Assembly: GCA_032768795.1 (NCBI GenBank) | Contig: CP136490.1 | Location: 2,604,001-2,668,000, forward strand | Reading direction: 5' to 3' | DNA length: 64,000 bases | Origin: Tremella fuciformis | Lineage: Eukaryota > Basidiomycota > Tremellomycetes > Tremellales > Tremellaceae | In this document: one piece after another, positions 33,040-43,162 of the stretch | How positions within the stretch are numbered: position 1 is the first letter of the stretch | Layout of the letters: every line of letters begins with the position of its first letter | Notes under the pieces: model-generated | What the model saw: the letters and a program-made list of their open reading frames with translations, nothing else | Told to the model about the DNA's origin: nothing | The model's database searches: none | Position numbers and translations under genes: made by a program

Positions 33040-33770
33040 TCAGGTCGAGCGCACACCGATCCCAATGCGCGCTGCCAGTTGGCGATACTGCGCCGAGGCA
33101 AGTGCGGACGTGCGTGCCCATAAGATGCTCAGGGCGACGATGAGGAAGAGGAGATTGGCCGTCTGCGCGTCAGTCAGGCTGGTGGTTTTGAAAAGATCGG
33201 CGGGAGGACAGAACGCACGACGAATTCCCAAAAGTCTTGACGCTCCTTCTTGACCACCTTGCCGCATGCCTCCCACGCGGGGATCTCCCCGGCTGGCTGG
33301 GATCCCTCTTTCGTCCCGTGTGCTCTGGCCTCGTCTTCTTTCGGGATGCAGTGTAGCAGGCGGCGATTCCCAAATGGCATACAGAAGGGCTGGCGCAGCT
33401 GGACGTCAGCGACTCTGGCCGAATACATCTAACCGTCTCGCTCCTGCGCTCGAAGTGAGCTGCCAAGAGGTCTGCCCATACCCCACATGTGACACTTTTG
33501 CAGCTCTTTGATATGTGAAGAAGGACCCACCTCGTCCCTCGGGCACGGCTCGCACTCTCCAAACGGCCTGCACACCAACTCGCTAGACGGATGTGCCACA
33601 TACTCCGGCCTCTTCGCCCGCGCGTCCAATGGCTCGTGATTCGTATAAGGTGTATAGACCGTCCTGGGTATTTCGCGCCGGGGAAGAAAGGGGAGGCGCA
33701 CAGCGAGGGCGTGCGCCCGGGGCAGGAAGAGGGACAAGGTGAGAAGGAAGAGAAAGGACGTCCTGCGCAT
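33040..33770 (-). CDS. JTB-like type I membrane protein (180 aa)
   Basis: Exons 33531-33770, 33219-33398 and 33040-33162 sum to 543 nt; the first intron (132 nt) is long for this genome. A signal peptide (FLFLLTLSLFLPRAHA) is followed by a Cys-rich lumenal domain: CRPFGECEPCP, FCMPFGNRRLLHC, AWEACGKVV, then ERQDFWEFV. One transmembrane helix (ANLLFLIVALSILWA) and a short basic tail follow. The order C-x2-C ... C-x-PxGN ... C ... C ... FWxF-TM matches human JTB (jumping translocation breakpoint). That protein has a C-rich ectodomain followed by an RLFWKFEG-like stretch and one helix. JTB's role is poorly defined, so no function is claimed. Assignment rests on motif order, not on an alignment search. 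Confidence 0.7.
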
Positions 33771-34046
33771 CAGTGCTTTCCAGGCAGAGAAATGGCAGCA
33801 CTTGCCATAGTATTGGCGGACGCCGTCTGCTGTGCCGCAGTATCATCGCTCTTTCCTGCACGTATGCACTTGAGCAGTGGCAGGACGACAAGGATAGGAG
33901 ATAGTGCGACGGTGGAATGACCTTCAACGCGATCGTCGACTTTAAGTGGGAACAACGAATAAATTACATTCACCCCGCGTCAGCGTCAGCGTTGATGACC
34001 TCCTCACCGTTTACACCTCTCATCTATCTCTTGGGACACGATCAGG

Positions 34047-35432
34047 ATGGCTGTGGCGACGCAGAAGATGCCCAAGGGCCTCACAGCCCCCACGTCGACG
34101 ATCAAAGTGGGCTCGATTTCGCTGTGGCGGGAAATGTGATTATGGAGGGAAGCTGACAGTAGACATACTACCAGAACAAGATCGAGGCTGCCGAGTTGGA
34201 GATCACGAAGAAAACGCAGAATTTGAGACGGCTGGAGGCTCAACGGAATGCGCTGAACACTAGAGGTGAGTCTGAGGTCTCTCTGAGACTCGCAACAGGT
34301 CTTGCAGCTGTCGGCCTCGCATGGTTCAGCTGACACACAGTCCGCCTGCTACGAGAAGAGCTGCAGCTGTTGCAGGAGCCCGGGAGCTATGTGGGAGAAG
34401 TGGTCAAAGTGATGGGGAAGAAGAAGGTTCTTGTAAAGGTACAGCCAGAGGGCAAGTATGGTGAGTGCACAGTGGACTTCATAGACACAAGCTGATAGTC
34501 CAGTGGTCGACTTCTCCCCCGACATCCCCGTCTCCTCTCTCACGCCAAACCTCCGCGTCGCCCTGCGTGCCGATTCCTACACCCTCCACTCGATCCTGCC
34601 GAACAAGGTGGACCCGCTCGTGTCGCTCATGATGGTGGAGAAGGTGCCCGACTCGACATACGAGATGGTCGGCGGGCTGGACAAGCAGATCAAGGAGATC
34701 AAAGAGGTGATCGAGCTGCCCGTCAAGCATCCCGAGCTGTTCGAGTCGCTCGGCATCGCGCAGCCGAAAGGCGTGCTGCTCTACGGTCCGCCCGGCACGG
34801 GCAAGACGCTGTTGGCGCGCGCAGTGGCGCACCACACCGACTGCCGCTTCATCCGCGTGAGCGGGAGCGAGCTGGTGCAAAAGTACATTGGCGAGGGGAG
34901 CCGGATGGTGCGCGAGCTGTTCGTGATGGCGCGCGAGCACGCGCCGAGCATCATCTTCATGGATGAGATCGACAGCATCGGCAGTTCGCGTGGGGACGGG
35001 CGTGGCGACAGCGAGGTGCAGCGGACGATGATGGAGCTGCTGAACCAGCTGGACGGATTCGAGCCGACCAAGAACATCAAGGTCATCATGGCCACCAACC
35101 GTATTGATATCCTCGACGCTGCGCTCCTCCGCCCGGGGCGGATAGACCGGAAGATCGAGTTCCCCCCGCCCAACCCCGAGGCGAGGATCACCATCCTCAA
35201 GATCCACTCGCGCAAGATGTCTCTGCAGCGCGGCATCAACTTTCGCGCGCTGGCCGAGAAGATGGGCCATTGCTCGGGCGCAGAAGTCAGGGGGATCTGT
35301 ACCGAGGCGGGCATGTACGCGCTGCGGGAGCGCAGGCAGTATGTCGGGCAGGAGGACTTTGAGATGGCCGTGGCGAAAGTGATCAAGAAGAACGCCGAGG
35401 GGAACACGAGTGTGAACAAGCTGTTCTCGTAG
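34047..35432 (+). CDS. RPT6: 26S proteasome regulatory ATPase Rpt6 (403 aa)
   Basis: Exons 34047-34106, 34163-34265, 34341-34460 and 34504-35432 sum to 1212 nt. An N-terminal coiled coil ([19 protein letters not shown]) is followed by the OB domain ([17 protein letters not shown]) and the AAA domain. Walker A is GPPGTGKT, Walker B is IIFMDEID, the sensor is ATNRID, and the Arg fingers are in [13 protein letters not shown]. The wording [32 protein letters not shown] is specific to Rpt6/PSMC5 (only the family is claimed). The C-terminus lacks a HbYX motif, as is usual for Rpt6. It works in the six-subunit ring that unfolds ubiquitinated substrates. Highly conserved; no oddities. Confidence 0.96.
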
Positions 35433-35613
35433 GCGAGCGCAGCGAGCCAGGGTAGCGTAGCGAGTGGCAGAGCGCAGCGCGGCGAGTGGCGCAGCTGGTG
35501 AGAGTGGTGAGGTGGTGAGGTGGATGTTACGTGTTTCGGTACTCGTATTGTACAGATACAGATACAGCATGGACGGACCAATGCATGGCTCATGGCATGA
35601 CTCTGACTCGTGC

Positions 35614-36205
35614 TCAGCGCACCTCCTCGCCGCTCCCAGCGCCCACCCCGTCGCCTCTCAGCTCTATCCCCCCCGCCGACCCCGCCCCAGCGTTGGCCTC
35701 GCGCCGTATAGCCTCCATCTCGTCGTCGGTTTTCCGCCGGTCGGACGGATCAGGCGCGAATGCCTCCATGGTACGTACGAGCACGTCCACCGAGGAGAAG
35801 AACGAGTTGGTCGCGAGGCGCAAGAGGCGCACGGTGGCTGTTTGGTATGTGCTGCGTGTCGGCTCCTCCCTCTTGTCTCCACGGTAGTGAGGTGTAGGAA
35901 GGAGAAGAGGAGGCTGGGAGAAGGGGTGGAAGGGAGAAGGGGAGGGAACTCACACGACGAGGTCTGTACCGTCTACGTCTATTTGCCGCTTCACCAACTG
36001 CGCGTTCTGCTCCTTGTCCACTCTGAGGGCGCGCTGGGCCACGAGCGCATGTAGGGGAGAATGGAATGGGATCCTCAGCGTCCTGCGCTTCAGCCATCAC
36101 CCTTTCAAGTCGGACCCGCAACACGACACTAGTAGATAGCCAGCAGACTTACACGCGATGCCACCCATTGGTGCTGCTAGGTCCTGCGCCGTTGGTGTCT
36201 GTCAT
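35614..36205 (-). CDS. Small conserved-looking protein of unknown function (about 140 aa)
   Basis: Three exons are proposed. The first starts MTDTNGAGPSSTNGWHR at 36205 and ends at a GTGTAA donor. The second reads HALVAQRALRVDKEQNAQLV and onward to VDGTDLVV. The third runs from TYQTATVRLLRLATNSFFSSV to a stop at 35614. The centre is a helical segment with heptad-like hydrophobics. The tail is Gly/Ala-rich. The TYQTATVRLLRLATNSFF stretch looks like part of a coiled-coil subunit of a larger complex, but I do not recognise it. Convergent with RPT6, 181 bp apart. Confidence 0.6.
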
Positions 36206-36404
36206 GGCCGATGCTCGATGCGTGCGCGTGTCAACAGTGAGGAAGTGAAACAGTCAGTGAGCAGGACTTGGTCGTCGCCACCGACCACCGTCTTTTTCAC
36301 CTCCACTCTCGCTCAATCGCCCCTTGAGCAGATCATCTCTCATCTCTCTCTCCTCATCTTATCTTTCGACACGACACGGCTAGAGAAGGATAGAAGGCGG
36401 CACG

Positions 36405-37439
36405 ATGATCAAGGTGAGTCCCCACCTCAGCATCTCCCTCTCACCCCTCCCAACAAGCTCGGGTCTATGCCACTTGACCCAGTCGACTCATCTCGTCGAG
36501 TCGGGCTCACCACAGATATGGTCCATGAAAAAGGACCAAGAAGCCGCCGCAAAGAAAGCCCCACGCATGTCTGCCGCGCAACTGCGCGTGCAAAAGGGTG
36601 CGCCTCTCCATCTCCAGTATAATATAGTGCATGCTGGCTGACAGGCGGGCAGATCTGACAGAGCTCGAGCTGCCCGAGACGATCAAGACGGATTTCCCTG
36701 ACCCGAGCGACGTGCTCAACTTTTTGCTGACCATCACGCCGGACGAGGGTGCGTCGCAGGCCGCGCAGCGGCCCTCCTTCCCTGCCCTTAGAAACATTGC
36801 CGAGGCGGAGAAGGAAAAGAGAAGAGGGGAGGCTGACCCCAGGAATATACAAAGGCGGCCGGTTCCACTTTACCTTCCACATCAACCCCAACTACCCGCA
36901 CGAGCCGCCCAAAGTCCGGTGTACGCAGAAGATCTATCATCCGAACCTCGACCTCGAGGGCAACGTCTGTCTGTGAGCCCCTCTCCTCCTCCCTCCTACC
37001 CCTTCCCCTACCCTCTGTTCAACACACTACATGATGCCACTACTATGCGTTATCTTTCTCACACCTCTAACCGGGGCCAGGGGGACACCTCTACAGAAAC
37101 ACCATCTGACTCTTCTCTTTCCTCTCAGCACATATCACAGAGTGGACGGATGGGTGAGGGCTGACCTCAGCAACATCCTGCGGGAAGACTGGAAGCCCGT
37201 GTTGAACCTCTCGTCCGTGATGGTGGGCCTGCAATACCTCTTCCTCGAACCGTAAGCGGCTCATCCTGGCCAAGAGAGAGGGGGGGGATGGTGACCGCAG
37301 GAATCCCGACGATCCGCTGAACAAGGAGGCGGCCGAGGATCTGCGGAAAGATCGGCAGGGGTTTACGCAGAATGTCAAGGTGTCCATGAAAGGCGGCAGC
37401 GTGCGGGGCGTGACGTTTGACAAGGTGCTTGTCCCTTGA
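36405..37439 (+). CDS. UBC12: Nedd8-conjugating enzyme Ubc12 (178 aa)
   Basis: Six exons (36405-36413, 36516-36597, 36653-36748, 36843-36972, 37171-37251, 37301-37439) sum to 537 nt. The first exon encodes only MIK, giving the N-terminus MIKIWSMKK, which matches the Nedd8-E1 docking peptide of Ubc12. The UBC core is complete: [19 protein letters not shown], then [20 protein letters not shown] with the active Cys, and [19 protein letters not shown]. It accepts Nedd8 from the E1 and modifies cullins. The fourth intron (198 nt) is unusually long here. The gene is convergent with OLE1. Confidence 0.95.
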
Positions 37440-37697
37440 TCCTTCCACGTTGGGGGAGCCTGGTAGTGATGGAAGGGAGAACGTAGAGGCATCTGTTGTA
37501 GACATGCATCGACCACGACCAAAAGACACAACAAGACATGGCTGCATGATATCATGGGTGTGGTCGAGTGGTAATGAACAGTCAATGCGAGTGAGTGTGT
37601 ATGTGGTGGGTGCGTACGAGCTATAACTGGGGAATGGAATCCAAGACGAGACCCCGTCTATCCTACTTGTAACTTCTTTTTTGGTACTCATCTACTT

Positions 37698-39609
37698 CTA
37701 TGCCTGCTTGCCTACCAACACGTCCACCTCGCCCTGCAGGTCGGCACGCGCGACAGAGTCGAGCGACGACGCCGAGTTGACCCGCGTCACACGGCCAGAG
37801 CTCGTGCGTGTGAACACGCCGGGCCTGATGTCCGGGACAGTCTTTGTGATCCGCAGCTTCTCGCTTGGCGGTACAGACAGTGTCCAGCGGTCGGCGACGG
37901 CGGCCTGAGGTTGGCCAAATGGCGCTTTTGGTTCAGGACCTTGCGAGTTGAGCTGGGTCTGGCGGATCCGGGTGGAAGAGGAGATCGAGGCGAGGTCAGA
38001 GATGGACGACGAGGACGAGAGGGACGGTGTCGATGCGCCAGACGCCAGGTCCGACTCGGCATATCCCTTCTTGAGCGCCTCGACCTCCATACCGCCGTCC
38101 AGGATACCGACGCGCATCATGGCGAGCATGTTGTGCGCGGCGTTCGAGTGGTCATAGACACCGCCAAAGAAGGCAGTCGTGGCGTCGGTACCGATGGCGC
38201 GTTTGATGAGGTGCGCACCGCCCGGGTGGTCTTCGGCAAAGGAGGAGCAGTCGTGGATGAAGCCGTGGATGGCGATGAGAGATCGTTCCTTTGCCTCGGC
38301 CTGGAAGTCGTCCCACGAGATGACCGGGAGCTCGTTGGAGGACTTGGGCCACTTGAGCGACTTCTCCTCCTCGGCGAGCTGTTGCAACTTCATGGTGTAC
38401 TGGCCCTTCTTGATCTCGTTGTCGGGGAACTTTTTGAGATGCGACGCGAGGCCAAACTGCGACATGGTCCAGATGAACCACTTGGTTGGGTCGTACTGGA
38501 ACCACTTGATGGCATTGCGGAAGTCCATGGGGAATTGGTGGTGGAAGTTGTGGTAGCCCTCGCCGATGGTGCAGAGCGCGGTGATGAAGTGGTCGCAGGG
38601 AGTGTGCTTGTTGTCAAACGGCTTGTCGCCTAGCCAGTGGGCGAGCGAGTTGACGCAGAAAGTCGAGTGGTGGACAAAGCAGAGACGGGCCGCGCCGGCA
38701 AAGAGGAAACCGCCCTTCCAGTCGCCCCAGCCAAAGCCGGCGACGATGGTCGGGAAGACAAAGCCCATGAAGATGAGCAAGGGAATGTAGTGCTTGTGCT
38801 GCCATCGGACGACCTTGTTGCGGGTCAGGTCCGAGATGTCGGCGACACCGATCTTTCCTCGGGGCTTGACGAGCATCCATCCGACATGTGACCACCAGAA
38901 GCCCTCGTGGGCAGAGTACGGGTCGAGCGCCGTGTCGGTGTAGCGGTGGTGTGCGCGATGACCGCGGCACCACCACTTGATGGAGCCCTCGACGGCGCCG
39001 TTTCCAGCGATAGCAAGTGCGTACTGGAGCGGGACGCTGGCGTTGTACGAGCGGTGGGCCCAGAGACGGTGGTAGCCGGCGGTGATACCGAGACCGGTGA
39101 TGTAGTAGTAGATGATGCTGAGGTCAGCGGGAAGCAATTGAATGCGACAGAAATGTTACTCACGACCAAATGAGGGTGGGCCGTTGCAGGGGAGTGGTCA
39201 TGAACCCGTAAATGGCGAGAGAGGGTGTGATGGTGAGGGCGAGGAACGACACCCATTGGATGTTGTAGATGAGGTTTTTCCAGGTGACAGGTGGGAGGTA
39301 TTTCGTGTTGGCGATCGTCTTGGAGACGTAGTTGTCGGGGATATACCTGTCAGACGGCTCGAAGGTGGGCTCGATCGGGGCGACACCGGCGAGCGCGCTC
39401 ACACCTGGGTCGGCATCAGCCTCGATCGCTCGCTCACGACTGCAACAGCGTGGGAACAAGTTTTACTCACCACCGAGTTGTACGGGTTTCTGGTCTGGCG
39501 TGTGGGGCGGCGAGTAGGCGGGGTCGTTCATGTCGGCGACGAAGGGCGGAGCGGTGAGGCCGAGACTGTTTCCTCTGTCCGAGGTTGGCGTGGCGGGGCA
39601 GGACGCCAT
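37698..39609 (-). CDS. OLE1: Delta-9 acyl-CoA desaturase with cytochrome b5 domain (598 aa)
   Basis: Exons 39471-39609, 39167-39404 and 37698-39117 sum to 1797 nt. The three His boxes are HRLWAH, HRAHH and HNFHH. They are embedded in four transmembrane segments of the desaturase fold. A C-terminal cytochrome b5 domain is present (HGFIHDCSSFAEDHPGG with the haem His, and HSNAAHNMLAMMRVG). After it comes a Ser-rich tail of about 110 residues, longer than in yeast Ole1. The enzyme makes palmitoleate and oleate at the ER. The b5 fusion is normal in fungi. The tail is a likely site of degradation or phosphorylation control, but that is inference. Confidence 0.94.
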
Positions 39610-40233
39610 GGTGGTGGGAGGGTGGGTGAGTGGCGAGGAATGTTATCCAGGGAGACGGGTCGTCAAAGGAAGAGGATGGGAGGCGCCCCCGGTCAGCTGA
39701 GACCTGGGGGGGGGATGGACGAAACGATTGGCGCCCTGTTTGTGAGGTGGTGAGCGGTGAGGAAGAGATGAAGAGGGGAGGGGGGATGCATAGGATGTTG
39801 GGTATATATATTGGTCGACGTCCGACTTGACTCCACGACTGACCCATCACCAAGAGTTCCCCCACAAATTGAGATCGACAAGGTCAAACACGTGGCTTGG
39901 ACCCTGCTTCCCGGAGCGTGGGCGTCCGTTGCCACCGTGGGGCCTACAACAACGGCGATTGCCGCCGATTCCCGACACACCTTCAAGGGAGATCGACAGG
40001 CTGTATAACCATGGATAAGTATGAGGTGAAGAGATGAAGTGAGGTGAATGGGTATCCTCTGAGAGGGAGGGTATGCATCGCCGAGCCGGCGAGTAGCCAG
40101 TGGCCAGTAGCCAGTGGCCAGTAGCCAGTGTAGAACTTAGGATGCCCGCTTCTGCTCAATGACCGGTAAAACCGGCATCCACCAAACCATCCACCTCCCA
40201 TCTCTGCATTCCCCAACGTACCACCAACGCACC
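39610..40233. promoter_or_regulatory. Divergent promoter region of OLE1 and the acyl-CoA dehydrogenase
   Basis: This 624-nt gap lies between two lipid genes transcribed away from each other, so a shared control region is plausible. It contains a TATATATA-like stretch at about 39803-39812, one ACACGTGG (about 39887) and the tandem repeat listed at 40092-40130. Short ORFs on both strands are not convincing. Confidence 0.5.
40092..40130. repeat. 14-bp tandem repeat, 2.8 copies
   Basis: The unit AGTAGCCAGTGGCC is repeated head to tail without mismatch, with a partial third copy, about 100 bp upstream of the acyl-CoA dehydrogenase start. Perfect identity suggests recent expansion. Confidence 0.9.
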
Positions 40234-41986
40234 ATGGAAGCATCGCGGGTCACAGAGTACATCGCGCCAGGCGCATGGTCGCTCGTCAGTCGTCTCCCCA
40301 CAAAGCTGCGCTCCACCCTCGCTGAGACACAGGTCGAACCCCTCTTCTCGGCACACGCCAAGGGTCTCCTCCCCAAACTCATCGCGTTCGTAGAGGACGA
40401 CTGTATCCCGGCCGAAGACCTCTTCCACGCGCAGATCCCCACAGACCCCGCGCGGCGATGGAAGACCGTCCCGCCTGTGCTGGACGGGCTCAAGCGCAAG
40501 GCCAAGCAGCTGGGACTGTGGAATTTGTGGTTGCAGCCGGGCGATTTTGGCCCGGGGGTGACGGGCGGCGGGCTGAGCAATGTAGAGTATGCGGTCATGG
40601 CTGAGATCATGGGCCATGCACTGGTACTTGCGCCGCAGGCGACCAACTGCTCGGCGCCAGATACGGGCAACATGGGTGAGTCGAGCGTCGCGCTCCGGTT
40701 GGGCGACAAAGGGTGCAGAGGTGATGGGTAGAGGTGCTGGCTCGCTTTGGGACGCCGGAGCAGAAGGAGCGGTTCCTCAAGCCTCTATTGGATGGCGAGA
40801 TACGGAGCAGCTTCTCCATGACCGAGTTTGGCAGTGGGTCTTCTTCTCTCCTAGAACCGCTCGTGGAGGCTCATCACCAGCCGCCTCTTCTGACGCTACC
40901 AACCTGCACAACACCACCGCTCTGCACGATGCCTCGGGATCGAGCCTCAAGCTCAACGGGCACAAATGGGTGCGGCACTCCTCGGTTATACATTATTTGC
41001 TCGTCGCTGACACGTAGTGGATCTCCGGCGCCGGCGACCCGCGCAATCGCCTCCACATCGTGCTCGCCGTCACGCACCCCAACAATCCCCCACACCGCCG
41101 ACACACCCTCCTCCTCGTCGACCCGTCTCAACCAGGGGTCAACATCGTCCGCCCCATGCAGGTCATGGGGTACGACGATGCCCCCGAAGGGCACTGCGAG
41201 GTGATATACGACAACGTGTCCGTGGCGCAGGACATGATTGTCGGGGGGAAGGACGGGCTGTGTAGAGGCTTTGAAATGATCCAGGCGAGACTGGGGTGAG
41301 TCACTCATGAACCCAGAGCGACGTGGGCTGATGGTAGTCCTGGTCGATTACACCATTGCATGCGGTCTCTCGGTGTCGCAGAGCGCGCTCTGAGTTTGAT
41401 GCTCCAGAGGGTATCGGATCCGAATCGGAAAACCTTTGGACGGCAACTGAAGGAGCATGGTCAGCTGCCAAGTCACCCCCTGGACGCAGCTGACGGAAAG
41501 GGACCATCGTCGCTGATATCGCCAAAGCCCGAGGGGAGATTGACTCGGCGCGCATGTTGGTCTTAGCTGCTGCTCGGCGGATAGACCAGCACGGTGCCAA
41601 AGCCGCGCTGAAGGAGATCGGGATTGCCAAGGTGAGTCAACCTTTCGAGGGGCCTCTCTGGGACCGCTGACGTGCAGTTCACCGTCCCGCCTGTCGCTCT
41701 GCGCGTAGTGGACAGCGCCATGCAGGCGTTTGGCGCCGAGGGCATATCACAGGATACGCCACTGGCGTATTCCTATGCCCAACTACGGACGCTCAGATAT
41801 GCCGACGTGCGTTGAAGAGATCTTCCGAGGTGAAGAGCTGACAGGTAGGGCCCGGACGAAGTGCATATACAGCAAGTGGGCAAACACGAACTGAAGCGCG
41901 TGGACATGCTGCGCGCGCGAACCAAAAAGATCGAGGAGAGGCGGACGGCTCTTCTGAAAAGCGCGGGGGTCAAGGCGAAACTCTGA
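40234..41986 (+). CDS. Acyl-CoA dehydrogenase family protein with C-terminal AKL
   Basis: The gene starts [13 protein letters not shown] at 40234 and has several short introns. Recognisable family parts in order are an N-terminal helical domain ([16 protein letters not shown]), [72 protein letters not shown], and the C-domain with [16 protein letters not shown] and FGRQLKEHG. The last splice gives the conserved [15 protein letters not shown], then RTLRYADGPDEVHI. The layout is that of fungal ACAD10/11-type dehydrogenases. The protein ends VKAKL; AKL fits the PTS1 consensus, so peroxisomal location is likely. It would oxidise acyl-CoA in beta-oxidation; chain length is unknown. Confidence 0.88.
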
Positions 41987-42059
41987 AAGCCGCATCGATC
42001 GCATCACCTGTACGACTTCTTCGTCGCTCCATTGTACTCTACTCCAGGCATAATCATAG

Positions 42060-42400
42060 TCACGCTCGTGCACCACCAATGGCTCGTTTCAGGAGGGGCG
42101 CCAGAACCCGGCTACCTCTCAGCAATTCGTCTTGTAAGCAAGACGACTGGTGGGCTCACTACCACTGATCCCGGCACTGTCTGTCAGCTCTCGACGAGCC
42201 GAGCTGCAGAGACCGACCTGCTTGGGCGTCTTGCCCGGTACGTGCTGCGACGCCGCATTCCAACTTGTCGCACCGTACTTTTCGACATAGGTAAAGAGGA
42301 GCCGGCGGTCTGTCGTGCTCCACGCCGAGGGCATACTTGTCGCTTCACGAGTGGTAAGATGGTGTGAGTGGGCGTAAGTAGTTCTGGTCTGCGGCTTCAT
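42060..42400 (-). CDS. Single-domain Myb/SANT-like mini-protein (82 aa)
   Basis: Exons 42218-42400, 42163-42176 and 42060-42111 are joined by introns of 41 and 51 nt. The middle exon is only 14 nt (coding CRDQ plus part of W). The spliced protein has one Myb/SANT repeat: WSTTDRRLLFTYVEKYG, SWNAAS, GKTPKQCRDQW, then CRVLAPLLKR. It aligns end to end with the 82-aa protein at 3730-4030 and has the same length. The first intron donor is weak (GTCGGT), but only this splice restores the third helix. An internal ATG at 42334 would give 60 aa. It lies between two peroxisomal fatty-acid genes. Confidence 0.7.
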
Positions 42401-43162
42401 ATATCTGTATCTCGAAGTTCGAGCTCGCGTCGTCGAGGCTCGACTACACACTTCGAGTCTCGAATAGGTTCCTTGACGACGGCGACTATGCCCATTCGAT
42501 ATAGTCTGTATTACTTCGTTTCTAATTGTTTCTCGTTGACATGCTCGGCGAGTATGTGGCCGTCCTCGCCGAGTATGTCGAGACTCGTCGAGACATGCTA
42601 CAGTATCGTGCATCTCGAGTCAACTGGCGGAGATCCGCCGATCGCATACTCGTCGTCGGCGGCGGGCGGCGGCGGTGCGGAGCTCCGATTGTCGTCGACC
42701 GACACCTCGTCGACATTGTCGACATTGTTGCATCCACCACTCGACAGCTACTCGTGCTCTACTCATTACATCTCTGACTCTCGCAGCTGCCCGGCGGCCC
42801 GACGTCATCTCGGCAGAACTCTTTCTTTCTTGGCTAGCATCCAGTAGGGCATCCAAGGCTAGAGAGCCGGGAAAGCAAAGAGGAACAACCGACCAACCTA
42901 ACGGCTCTCTCTCCTCTCTCCCCCCCTTCTCCTCTCTCCTGCTTCAGCTGCCCTCTCTCCTTGTTCTCCTGCTGCGCCAGGCCCTCCCAAGCTCAAAGGT
43001 CATCAAGCATCACCCCCGCTGTTCCTCCGGAGCCCCCAGCAACTCTCCGGTTTTGCCGGACCTCTGCCCCTCCGCCCTCCTCCCAACTCATCGCATCTAC
43101 CTCACAGCCCATCGCTCCCTCGCTGCCCTATAGACTGAACGAGCAGGAGGGATCATGTCATC
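42401..43162. other. Intergenic region rich in CTCG/TCGA words, then a CT-rich tract
   Basis: From about 42410 to 42740 the words TCGA, CTCG and GTCG recur densely, for example GGCGAGTATGT twice (around 42546 and 42567) and TCGACATTG twice (around 42707-42725). From about 42900 to 42980 the plus strand is almost pure C/T, as is common upstream of fungal start codons. No gene is seen on either strand. Confidence 0.5.

Noticed and set aside
35433..35520. GCGAG/GCAGCG-rich stretch after RPT6
   Set aside because: Short degenerate purine-rich 3' region; no clear repeat unit or stem.
34479..35570. 363-codon minus-strand ORF opposite RPT6
   Set aside because: A shadow of the strongly conserved Rpt6 coding strand in GC-rich DNA; composition is His/Arg/Leu-rich without domains.
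37555..37590. A-box-like TGGTCGAGTGGTAA
   Set aside because: No B box or acceptor pairing downstream; lies in the 3' region between UBC12 and OLE1.
37911..38633. 240-codon plus-strand ORF antisense to OLE1
   Set aside because: Arg/Val/Gly-rich antisense frame; the His boxes fix the real strand.
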